A stretch of 64,000 nt of DNA from Alloactinosynnema sp. L-07 (GTDB lineage: Bacteria; Actinomycetota; Actinomycetes; Mycobacteriales; Pseudonocardiaceae). A program made the translations under genes and the position numbers. The DNA lies in the NCBI RefSeq assembly GCF_900070365.1, contig NZ_LN850107.1, forward strand, positions 4,588,001-4,652,000, in the 5' to 3' direction. Positions 45,159 through 53,038 of this stretch are shown here, in pieces (the stretch's first letter is position 1; the number at the start of each line of letters is the position of its first letter). The notes beneath the pieces were generated by a model. The model searched no databases, was not told the DNA's origin, and worked only from the letters and a program-made list of their open reading frames with translations.

Positions 45159-46232
45159 CTACTTCCGCGTACACACCACAGCCTCATCCGGCCCAAGCTC
45201 CCCCGCCAACACCGCCCGAAACGCCTCAGCCATAGCCTTCGGCCCCTTGAACCGCCGAACCTTCAACCACCGAGCCACAGCATCAACCGTCGCCCGCTCA
45301 ACCCGACGAGCCCGGCCCTCATAACCGTCATCGACCTCGCGCTGCATCTCCTCCTGATGCGGACTGAAGAAGATCCGCGGCTGCGGCGTCAGCTCAGGCG
45401 GATCGATCACCGCACTCGGATGGGTGTACCCGACAAGCGCGCTGTCACGAACCGCACCCCCGAAATGAGCATGAATGGCACCCAGATGCTTGATATCTCC
45501 CGCGATGTCAACCACCAACACCGGCTTGCCGTCAGCCTGAATCGTGTCGACCGCGTCATAACCAACCACCGTGTCAAACACGTCCAACCCAGCAACGAAC
45601 CCGACACGATGGCTGGCAGTCACCCCAACCAGCCGCAACCCGACCAGACCGACCAACTGCGTAGCCACAGTGATAGCGGTCTTGCTAGACGCACTCGTGA
45701 CCACCACAGTGCGCCCACCGTCCGCGACATGCGCGGCGATAAGATTGGCCACGGTGAACGCCGCGGTGAACAGCGGCCGCAGCACAGTCCGGTGGTCGTC
45801 GAGATCGTCCACCTCCCAAGCCCGCCGATACGTCCGATACCAGGGATGCATGAAGTCGGCCCGCTGCGGCGTCAGGTCAAAGAACCCGTCCTCTGTAGAC
45901 TGCGGAACCTCGACCACATGATGCGACGACATCGGCACATACCCGAAGAACCGCTCACCGACAGCGATGGCAGGGTGCCTGCTCTCGGCGACCGAGACCG
46001 TCCCCCACACCGGGATCCGCCCGTATCCGGTCGGCGCCGGGAACGCCTCCCAGAAGGGCAGCTCGGAGTCGCCGAGGCGGGCGTACGTGGCATTGTTGGC
46101 GGTCAGGGCGAACTTCTCCACCGAAAGCCGGATCTGGCCGTCGCGCAACGGGTCACCGGCCCGGGGGCGCAGTCGCGCCCGGCTGAGATCGTTGCGGGGA
46201 TAGACCAGGTCCCACTCGGCTAAGTGCGGCAC
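45159..46232 (-). CDS. DUF2855 family oxidoreductase-like protein
   Basis: 357 residues from a GTG at 46232 with GAGGAGAG upstream. The sequence shows the plan of medium-chain reductases: an N-terminal GroES-like part (SVEKFALTANNATYARLGD, GYGRIPVWGTVSV), then a Rossmann part with VVVTSASSKTAITVATQL in place of the usual GxGxxG. DUF2855 proteins are annotated as putative quinone-oxidoreductase/enoyl-reductase-like, with no firm reaction. It lies 26 bases after the BBE oxidase 2 gene and is likely co-transcribed with it. Confidence 0.8.
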   Translation of the reverse strand: MPHLAEWDLVYPRNDLSRARLRPRAGDPLRDGQIRLSVEKFALTANNATYARLGDSELPFWEAFPAPTGYGRIPVWGTVSVAESRHPAIAVGERFFGYVPMSSHHVVEVPQSTEDGFFDLTPQRADFMHPWYRTYRRAWEVDDLDDHRTVLRPLFTAAFTVANLIAAHVADGGRTVVVTSASSKTAITVATQLVGLVGLRLVGVTASHRVGFVAGLDVFDTVVGYDAVDTIQADGKPVLVVDIAGDIKHLGAIHAHFGGAVRDSALVGYTHPSAVIDPPELTPQPRIFFSPHQEEMQREVDDGYEGRARRVERATVDAVARWLKVRRFKGPKAMAEAFRAVLAGELGPDEAVVCTRK

Positions 46233-46258
46233 GACGCTCTCCTCTTGCTATGCCGGGG

Positions 46259-47767
46259 TCAGTCGGGCAGACGGACAGATAGCCGGTGGCGGAACACGTC
46301 GCGCGGGTCGTAGCGCCGCTTGACCTCCTGCAGCCGCGGGTAGTTGTCCTTGAAGTACAGGGTCTGCCACGGGACGCCGGAGGTGTTCTGCTCCGGGTCG
46401 GCGAGGTCGGCATCCGGATAGTTGATGTACGAGCCGTCGGTGCGCCCGTCGACCCCCGGCACGCCGCCGGTGTCGGCGTAGATGTCGGCGTAGAGCGAAC
46501 GCAGGCCCCCGATCGTGCGCTCGTCGTCGGCCGGGTCGGCCCACGCGGCGAGGTAGGTCGCCTTGAAGACGGAGTCGCGGTGCGGGGTGGCGCAGTCGGC
46601 CGGGTCGGCGGCGTTGACCTTGCCGCCATAGCCGATCAGGATCACCTGGGTGTGCACCGGGTCCGGCTGGTCGAGGTGGGCCCGGATGGCCGCGATCTGG
46701 CGCTCGTCGAAGCCCTCGCGGTGCATCGCGGCCTTGATCTTGATCCGGCGGGCGTCCTGGCTGCCCGGGTCGCCCCAGCCGGGGTAGGTCGACACATACA
46801 GCCACGGCTTGACCTGCTGGGCCAGGAACACCGGGTCCACCCCGACACCCTCGGACACCGCGGCGAAGAACCCGTCCACCAGCGCTTGCGCGTCGGGCAC
46901 GTCGTCGTCCACCGCGGCGCCGACCATCAGCCCGTGCGCGTCGCGGTGGCTGCCGTGCAGGAACCCGGTCATCGCCGCGTACGGCGAGTCGGGCGCGCTG
47001 TTGGCCTCGAACCACGCGCCGAAGTTGCGGATCAGCCGCACGCTCGCCTCGTCCGACAGCGAGGGCCACGGCCACATCGCGAAACCCTGTCGCCACGACG
47101 TCGGCGCCTTCGGCAGCAGCTCGGCCGGGTCGTCGGACGGCGTGCCGGGCGCCCGCACCCAGAACTTGGTGACGACACCGAACGTGCCGCCGCCCCCGCC
47201 GGTGTGCGCCCACCACAGGTCGCGGTTCGGGTCATCGGCCTCGCGGGTGGCCACCAACAGGCGCGCGGTGCCATCGGCATCGACCACGACGACCTCGACG
47301 GCGTACAGATAGTCGACCACCGCGCCGAACCGGCGTGACAGCGGCCCGTAGCCGCCTCCGGTGACGTGTCCGCCGAAGCCGACCTCGGCGCCCTCACCAG
47401 CCGGGATCGTCACCCCCCAACCTTTGTAGAGGACCCGGTAGACGTGCCGCAGCGTGGCGCCCGGCTCGATGGCGAAGGCGCGCATGTCGGCGTCGTACCC
47501 GACGGAGGTCATCTCCGACATGTCGATCAACGCGTCGACGTCGGCCGAGGTGAAGTCCTCGAAGCCGTGCCCGCCACTGCGCACCTGCACCCGCGCGCCC
47601 GCCGCGACAGCCTCGCCGACGGCGGCGACGACCTGCTGGGCGGTGGCGACGACCCGGACATAGGCGGGCTTGCCCGCGAACCGGTGGTTCGTCCCGCACA
47701 GCATGCTCTCGTAGCGGGGATCCCCCGCGCTGATAGTCGCGGGCCCGAAGACCGAGTCCTCACTCAT
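46259..47767 (-). CDS. Berberine-bridge-type FAD-linked oxidase 2
   Basis: 502 residues from the ATG at 47767. The FAD domain has VRSGGHGFEDF with His67 as the expected covalent FAD site; the second region reads PAGEGAEVGFGGHVTGGGYG, with Gly where bicovalent relatives have Cys. The middle contains WWAHTGGGGGTFGVVTKFW and the C-terminus the BBE motif VKRRYDPRDVFRHRLSV. It would oxidise an alcohol, phenol or amine with O2. It heads a two-gene operon with DUF2855, is divergent from the F420-type gene, and lies inside the segment bracketed by the 148-bp palindromes. Confidence 0.9.
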   Translation of the reverse strand: MSEDSVFGPATISAGDPRYESMLCGTNHRFAGKPAYVRVVATAQQVVAAVGEAVAAGARVQVRSGGHGFEDFTSADVDALIDMSEMTSVGYDADMRAFAIEPGATLRHVYRVLYKGWGVTIPAGEGAEVGFGGHVTGGGYGPLSRRFGAVVDYLYAVEVVVVDADGTARLLVATREADDPNRDLWWAHTGGGGGTFGVVTKFWVRAPGTPSDDPAELLPKAPTSWRQGFAMWPWPSLSDEASVRLIRNFGAWFEANSAPDSPYAAMTGFLHGSHRDAHGLMVGAAVDDDVPDAQALVDGFFAAVSEGVGVDPVFLAQQVKPWLYVSTYPGWGDPGSQDARRIKIKAAMHREGFDERQIAAIRAHLDQPDPVHTQVILIGYGGKVNAADPADCATPHRDSVFKATYLAAWADPADDERTIGGLRSLYADIYADTGGVPGVDGRTDGSYINYPDADLADPEQNTSGVPWQTLYFKDNYPRLQEVKRRYDPRDVFRHRLSVRLPD

Positions 47768-47955
47768 TTGGGGGCGCCCTTCACCTCGTCGCCTGCTGGT
47801 GTCCCCCCATCGTCGTCGGGGGCAGGCATGAACGTCCTCTTCGCGTGTGCTTTCTTTGCGTGTCAACGAATTCAGCACACACTGAGTGGTGGCGGAGCCT
47901 GGTTTGACGTCACGATCGATGAGATCGCTATCCAACGATCCGTGAGGAGACGACG

Positions 47956-48807
47956 GTGAAACTCGGGTTGGAGCTGGGGGCATTCTCCTGGGAAGGCGGC
48001 CCCGAGCGGGTCGGGGCGACACTCGCCGAGATCGGGCGCACCGCCGACGACGCCGGGTTCGATGTCATCGGGGTCGCCGACCATCTGTGGCAGGGGCCGC
48101 ATTCAGGCGGTCCTGAGTTGCCGATGCTGGAGTGCTTCACGACGCTGGCCACGCTGGCCGCTCACACCAGCCGGATTCGGTTGATGACGGGTGTGGCGGG
48201 GGTGCACTTTCGGCATCCGGCGGTGCTGGCCAAGGCGATTACGTCTTTGGACGTGATCTCTGGTGGGCGGGCTGTGTTGGGCATCGGGGTGGGTTGGGAC
48301 GCTGATGAGTGTGTGGGGAACGGGATTCCGTTTCCGCCGGTGAAGCAGCGGTTTGAGATGTTGGAGGAGGCGCTGCGGGTTTGTTTGGCGTTTTGGGAGG
48401 GGCCGCAGGGTAGTGGTGAGCCGGTGGTGGGTGAGCATTATGTGTTGGAGCGGGTGTTGAACCTGCCGCAGGCGATCAACCGGCCGCCGATCCTGATCGG
48501 TGGCGGTGGAAACAAGACACTGAAGCTGGTGGCGCGGTACGGGGATGCCTGCAACCTTTATCCCACGCCGGATCTCGCCGATCGTCTTGACCTGCTGCGG
48601 GCGCTGTGTGTGGAGAGCGGGCGAGACTACGCGAGTATCGAGAAGACTGTGATTCTGCCTGTCGCGGCTGATGTTGACGTCGACGGGCTGGTCGGGCTGT
48701 TGCAGAGTCTGTCTGGTGTGGACACTGCTATCGCTATCGTTGAAGGGGCTACGCCGGTTCGGACTGTGGAACTGTTGGCGGACAAGGTGCTGCCCGCGAT
48801 CGGTTGA
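47956..48807 (+). CDS. LLM-class F420-dependent oxidoreductase-like protein
   Basis: 283 residues; GTG at 47956 with GAGGAGA upstream. A luciferase-like TIM barrel: LGLELGAFSWEGGPERV, GVADHLWQGP, RIRLMTGVAGVHFRHPAVLAK, SGGRAVLGIGVGWDADEC and PPILIGGGGNKTLKLVARYG. This matches the F420-dependent LLM class of actinobacteria rather than FMN luciferases. Codon third positions are notably T-rich (tgtttggcgttttggg), unlike the neighbours, which may point to separate ancestry. Divergent from BBE oxidase 2, and the rightmost gene of the palindrome-bracketed cassette. Confidence 0.88.
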   Translation: MKLGLELGAFSWEGGPERVGATLAEIGRTADDAGFDVIGVADHLWQGPHSGGPELPMLECFTTLATLAAHTSRIRLMTGVAGVHFRHPAVLAKAITSLDVISGGRAVLGIGVGWDADECVGNGIPFPPVKQRFEMLEEALRVCLAFWEGPQGSGEPVVGEHYVLERVLNLPQAINRPPILIGGGGNKTLKLVARYGDACNLYPTPDLADRLDLLRALCVESGRDYASIEKTVILPVAADVDVDGLVGLLQSLSGVDTAIAIVEGATPVRTVELLADKVLPAIG

Positions 48808-48823
48808 GCGCCAGTTCGGTGGC

Positions 48824-48971
48824 GGGTGCCTGTTTGGGTGGTTCGCCTTGATTTGGGGCCCCTAGAAATGGGCCTGTGCGGGTCAAAAGGCGAGCTCAAG
48901 GAACCTCACCCGCACCGCGATTTTAGGCCCATTTCCCCCAAATCAAGGCGAACCACCCAAACAGGCCGTTC
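48824..48971 (-). repeat. 148-bp palindromic element, copy B
   Basis: The exact reverse complement of 44859-45006, in opposite orientation and 3.8 kb away. It lies between the convergent F420-type and YCII genes. Just beyond its right end AACGGN-like units occur (read on the minus strand), recalling the expanded hexamer tract next to copy A. Confidence 0.9.
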
Positions 48972-49086
48972 CGTTGTGCCCCTTGCGTTCCGTTGTGCTG
49001 ACTTTAGGGATCTGGTTAATGCGGCGAGCCGCGGCTGGGCGATGGGCGCTCAGCCGCGGCTCGGTGTGGTGCGGGTTCTACAGCTA

Positions 49087-49434
49087 TCAGCCCTGCGGGG
49101 GCTCGAAGAGCGGGCGGATCTCGACGCCGCCGCGCCAGGTGGTCGGGCTGGTCTTGGCCAGCTCGACGGCCTGGTCGAGGTCTTCGGCCTCCAGGATGAA
49201 GAAGCCGGTGATGGCGTGGGTGCCGTCGACGAACGTGCCCTCGACGACCTCGCCCTTCTTGCCCTTGACCGTCTTGCCCTCGGTGCTGGCGTGCAGGGCG
49301 TAGCCGTCAAGGATCTTGGCGCCGAGCTCGTCGACCTTGCCGCCGAAGGCCTCGTGGCCTGCCATCTCGTCCTCAGGGGCGGCCATCGGGTCGGCGGGCG
49401 TGGGCGCCCAGAGCAGCACAGCGAACTTCGCCAT
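49087..49434 (-). CDS. YCII-domain (DGPF-type) protein 1
   Basis: 115 residues; ATG 49434 with AGGAGGGAT upstream. A ferredoxin-like YCII fold: FAVLLWAPTPADPM, VVEGTFVDGTHAITGFFILE and GGVEIRPLFEPP. The usual DGPF motif is altered (EGTFVDG). Most DGPF proteins are encoded beside ECF42-type sigma factors; this one is not, and it lacks the TGTCGA promoter element. It is a paralogue of the YCII protein at 63.4 kb and lies downstream of the two pump genes. Confidence 0.85.
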   Translation of the reverse strand: MAKFAVLLWAPTPADPMAAPEDEMAGHEAFGGKVDELGAKILDGYALHASTEGKTVKGKKGEVVEGTFVDGTHAITGFFILEAEDLDQAVELAKTSPTTWRGGVEIRPLFEPPQG

Positions 49435-49520
49435 GGTGGATCCCTCCTATTTTTGTTGATTTCCTGGATATCACTGCGGTCCCGGGTGGCAGCAAGATCA
49501 CCACATCGGTGTCCCCCAGC

Positions 49521-49543
49521 TTCGCCGCGTCGGACGCGGCGAA
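49521..49543 (-). terminator. Hairpin after the DHA2 pump gene
   Basis: TTCGCCGCG (49521-49529) and CGCGGCGAA (49535-49543) form a 9-bp stem with a 5-base loop, 57 bases past the stop of the minus-strand pump gene. There is no T run, so it is a weak call. Confidence 0.4.
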
Positions 49544-49599
49544 CCCGCCGGTCTGGGGTGGTCCAGACTCGGCGGAAATCTTGATCGTGCGCATGGCCG

Positions 49600-51126
49600 T
49601 CAGCCCCGCCCGCGCAGGACGGGGATGGTGAGCAGGGCGAGCAGTACGGCGCTGATTCCGGCGACCACGGCGAAACCGTCGCTGAAGGCTGAGCGGGCCG
49701 CGCTCAGCAGGGCTGCGGCGTCGGGCAGTGATGTCGCCTCGGCGGTGGCTCGGGCCAGGCTCTCGCGCACCGCGTCGGCCACTCCGGGCGTCAGGCCGTC
49801 GGGCATGTCGTCGCTGACGCCGACGCGATAGACCAGGCCGCCCAGGGAACCGAGAGTGGCCATGCCCAGGGCTGAGCCGAGTTCGTTGCTGATCTGCGGT
49901 AGCGCTGACGCCGCTCCTGCCTTCTCCGGTGGCGCGGACGATACGACCAGGCCGGTGCTCAGCGCGAGCAGCGGGCCGCCGCCCAGGCACCATACCGTGT
50001 TGCCCAGGATCACCAAGCCCACGCCGGACTCGGGACCGACCATGGCCAGGATGACCAGACCCGCGACAACAGCCAGGATACCCGCGGCGATCAACACCGC
50101 GGGACGAATCCTGCGGGCCAGGATCGGTGCGACGGTGACGCTGACCATCCCGGTCGCCAGGCCGGGGATCATCGCCAGGCCCGCGTCCAGCGGTGACAGG
50201 CCCGCGACGGACTGCAGGTACTGGGTCATAAAAAGCAAGGTGGCGCCGGTCAGTGAGCTGTAGGCCAGCAGGCTCAGCAGCGAGACACGGAAAGCGCCGA
50301 TGCGGAACAGGCTCAGGTCGAGCATCGGGTCGGTCAGGCCGCGCTGTCTGCGTAGGAACAGCACGCCCATCCCGACGCCGAGTGCCAAGGCGGCCGTGGG
50401 GCCGAGCGCCCATCCGTGCCGGGCGAGTTCCTTGACGCCGTAGACGAACGGGAGGATCGCGCCGAGGGAGAGTAGGACGCTGGTCAGGTCGATCCGGCCC
50501 GCGGTGGGGTCGCGGAACTCCGGCAGCACCCGAGGGCCGACCAGGAGCAGCAACAGGACGGCGGGCACGCCCAGCAGGAACACTGAGCCCCACCAGAAGT
50601 ACTCCAGCATGACCCCGCCGATCACCGGACCGAGGATGGCCCCCGCGGTGAAGGAACCCGCCCACACCCCGATCGCGAAGCCCAGCTGTCGCGGGTCGCG
50701 GAACAGGGTGGTGATCAGGGACAAAGTGGACGGTGCCAGGGTCGCGCCCGCGATGCCGAGGAGCGCGCGGGCCGCGATCAGCATCTCGGCGCTGGTGGAG
50801 TAGGCGGCGAGGATCGAGGCGACGGCGAACACCGACGCGCCGAGCAGCAGCATCCGGCGCCTGCCGAAGCGGTCGCCGAGGTTGCCCATGGTGATGAGGA
50901 AGCCGCCGACCAGGAACCCGTAGATGTCCATGATCCAGAGCTGTTGGGCGCTGGTGGCGGACAGGTCCGCGCTGAGTTGCGGCAGTGCGAGCAGCAGAAC
51001 GAAGATGTCAAAGGAAACCATCAGGGTCGGCAGGGCGAGTACGGCCAAGCCGATCCACTCTCGTCGGGTGGCGCGCGGCGGCTCGGTGGTCCCGGACGTC
51101 GGGGACATCTCGGGTGTCGTGGTCAT
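49600..51126 (-). CDS. DHA2-family MFS drug exporter, tandem copy 2
   Basis: 508 residues; ATG 51126 with AAGGAG ten bases upstream. About 14 membrane helices with FDIFVLLLALPQL, MGNLGDRFGRRRMLL (motif A) and GATLAPSTLSLIT. It is clearly related to the pump encoded just upstream (51205-52797), sharing APPEKAGAASALPQISNELG in near-identical form, so the pair is a tandem duplication. It likely exports the product of the surrounding biosynthetic genes. It lies 78 bases downstream of its paralogue. Confidence 0.9.
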   Translation of the reverse strand: MTTTPEMSPTSGTTEPPRATRREWIGLAVLALPTLMVSFDIFVLLLALPQLSADLSATSAQQLWIMDIYGFLVGGFLITMGNLGDRFGRRRMLLLGASVFAVASILAAYSTSAEMLIAARALLGIAGATLAPSTLSLITTLFRDPRQLGFAIGVWAGSFTAGAILGPVIGGVMLEYFWWGSVFLLGVPAVLLLLLVGPRVLPEFRDPTAGRIDLTSVLLSLGAILPFVYGVKELARHGWALGPTAALALGVGMGVLFLRRQRGLTDPMLDLSLFRIGAFRVSLLSLLAYSSLTGATLLFMTQYLQSVAGLSPLDAGLAMIPGLATGMVSVTVAPILARRIRPAVLIAAGILAVVAGLVILAMVGPESGVGLVILGNTVWCLGGGPLLALSTGLVVSSAPPEKAGAASALPQISNELGSALGMATLGSLGGLVYRVGVSDDMPDGLTPGVADAVRESLARATAEATSLPDAAALLSAARSAFSDGFAVVAGISAVLLALLTIPVLRGRG

Positions 51127-51204
51127 GGTTCGCCAGCTCCTTGTTCCCGCTGGCGGTGGTGCCCGGCCCGCGCGTGGACGGGCACCACAGCCGTGGACTT
51201 CGGG

Positions 51205-52797
51205 CTAAGCCTCGTTCGCGGCGACCACCGCGTTCGAGTCCTCTTTGTCCGGTGCCGCTTGCTCCGGCGCCGCGGCCGCCGCGCCGAGCGGAGGCACCCC
51301 GCGCATCGTGGCGTAGATGATCACCGCGATGGCGCTGAAGACGACGGCGCCGAGTATCGCCATCGTGTGCATGCCGCCCGCGAACGCCTCGTGGGCGACC
51401 CTGGACAGCGCGTCACCGATCTGCTCTGGCAGGGAGGTCGCGGCCACGTTGGCGCCCGCGACGCTCTCGGTGGCCTGCGCCGAGGTCTCGGCCGACACCC
51501 CGGCGGGCATCGACTCGCCCAGGTCCGAGCGGTAGACCGCGACACCGACCGCGCCCAGCGTGGCCACACCCAGCGCCGCGCCCAGCTCGTTGCTGATCTG
51601 TGGCAGCGCCGAGGCCGCGCCCATCTTCTCCGGCGGGGCCGCGGCCAGGATCAGGTTCATGCCCAGCGCCATCAGCGGACCACCGCCGAAGCTCATGAGC
51701 GCGAACCCGATGATCAGACCGGCGGGCCCGTCCGCGGCGTCGGTGAAGGCGAACATCAGGATGCCGACGATCGAGATCGCCATACCGCCCGACATCAGCA
51801 CCGCGGGCCGGATCTTCTGGCCCAGCTGCGGGGAGACCATCACACTGATCATCGCCGCGACCATGCCCGGTATCAGCGACAGACCGGCCTGGAACGACGA
51901 CAGGCCCGCGACCGACTGGAAGAACTGGGTCATGAACAGCAGCGTGGCCCCGCCGAGGATGCTGAACATCAGCAGACCCAGCAGACCAAGGCTGAATGTT
52001 CGGCTGCGGAACAGGTCCAGGTCGAGCAGTGGGGACTCCAGCGCCTTTTGGCGCCGGATGAACAGCACCCCGAACACCAGGCCCACCAGCGAGATCGCGA
52101 TCGGCCCCACGGTCCAGCCGTCGCGGGCGATCTCCTTGATGCCGTAGATGAACGGCAGGATCCCCAGCAGGGACAGTGCGATGCTCAACGGGTCGATCCG
52201 GCCCGCGTTCGGGTTCTTGGCCTCCGGCAACAGGAACGGGCCCGTCGCCAGCAGGATGACCATCGGGGGCACGCCGAGCAGGAACACCGAGCCCCACCAG
52301 AAGTGGTTCAGCATGATCCCGCCGAGCAGCGGCCCGACGATCGCGCCCGCCGAGAAGGTGGCGGCCCAGATGCCGATGGCCGCGCCCATCTGCTTGGGGT
52401 CCTTGAACAGGGTGGTGATCAGCGACAGCGTCGACGGGCCGAGGGTGGCGCCCGCGATGCCGAGGATGGCGCGGATGGCGATCAGCATCTCGGGGCTGGT
52501 GGAGAACGCCCCGACCGCCGACGCGACACCGAACACGACGGCGCCGATGAGCAGGAGTTTTCGTCTGCCTATCCGATCGCCGAGCGTGCCCATGGTGATC
52601 AGGAAGCCACCGACCATGAAGCCATAGATGTCAGTGATCCACAGTTGTTCGATACCGGTGGCGCCGAGATCGGCAGTCAGATTGGGCAACGCCAGCAGCA
52701 GCACGAACATGTCGATCGCCACCAGCAGCGTCACCACACACAAGACTGCCATTCCGGCCCACTCCCGTGGGCCTGCCTTGGCAGGTGCGTCAGACAC
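51205..52797 (-). CDS. DHA2-family MFS drug exporter, tandem copy 1
   Basis: 530 residues from a GTG at 52797 with AGGAAGG upstream. 14 predicted helices; IDMFVLLLALPNL, MGTLGDRIGRRKLLL, GATLGPSTLSLIT and PPEKMGAASALPQISNELGA. It has a longer hydrophilic C-terminal tail (APEQAAPDKEDSNAVVAANE) than its neighbour. Probable self-resistance/export. An inverted repeat at 53002-53016 lies in its upstream region. Confidence 0.9.
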   Translation of the reverse strand: MSDAPAKAGPREWAGMAVLCVVTLLVAIDMFVLLLALPNLTADLGATGIEQLWITDIYGFMVGGFLITMGTLGDRIGRRKLLLIGAVVFGVASAVGAFSTSPEMLIAIRAILGIAGATLGPSTLSLITTLFKDPKQMGAAIGIWAATFSAGAIVGPLLGGIMLNHFWWGSVFLLGVPPMVILLATGPFLLPEAKNPNAGRIDPLSIALSLLGILPFIYGIKEIARDGWTVGPIAISLVGLVFGVLFIRRQKALESPLLDLDLFRSRTFSLGLLGLLMFSILGGATLLFMTQFFQSVAGLSSFQAGLSLIPGMVAAMISVMVSPQLGQKIRPAVLMSGGMAISIVGILMFAFTDAADGPAGLIIGFALMSFGGGPLMALGMNLILAAAPPEKMGAASALPQISNELGAALGVATLGAVGVAVYRSDLGESMPAGVSAETSAQATESVAGANVAATSLPEQIGDALSRVAHEAFAGGMHTMAILGAVVFSAIAVIIYATMRGVPPLGAAAAAPEQAAPDKEDSNAVVAANEA

Positions 52798-53001
52798 GAT
52801 TACACCTTCCTAAGAGGGCCGCCCCTTGCGGCGGCCACGATGGTGGAATCGGCCCGCCTGCGACGAACCGGCCGAGTCCCACAGCCGGTTTGCCCGCACG
52901 AACGACCCCTACCCGTGCCGCCGCGTCGCGGACGATCACCTTGAGCCACTACGGTAAGTGAGGAGCCGTCACCGAGGCCAGTGCGTCAGGCACCCATACG
53001 G

Positions 53002-53016
53002 CATGCATTGCGCATG
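53002..53016. promoter_or_regulatory. Inverted repeat upstream of the tandem pump genes
   Basis: CATGC-ATTGC-GCATG is a perfect 5-5-5 inverted repeat in the 241-base gap between the methyltransferase stop and the first pump start (both minus strand). It is a possible operator; no regulator gene is adjacent. Confidence 0.3.
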
Positions 53017-53038
53017 TGCGGACCAAACGGACTGTTAA

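Noticed and set aside
44859..48971. Composite transposon or insertion sequence
   Set aside because: No transposase gene or target-site duplication is seen in or around the 148-bp copies, so the mobile-element label is not supported.
49373..49594. Minus-strand frame beginning MRTIKISAESGPP, between the pump and YCII genes
   Set aside because: It overlaps the YCII start by about 60 bases in another frame, has no ribosome site and contains the hairpin at 49521-49543; probably not a gene.
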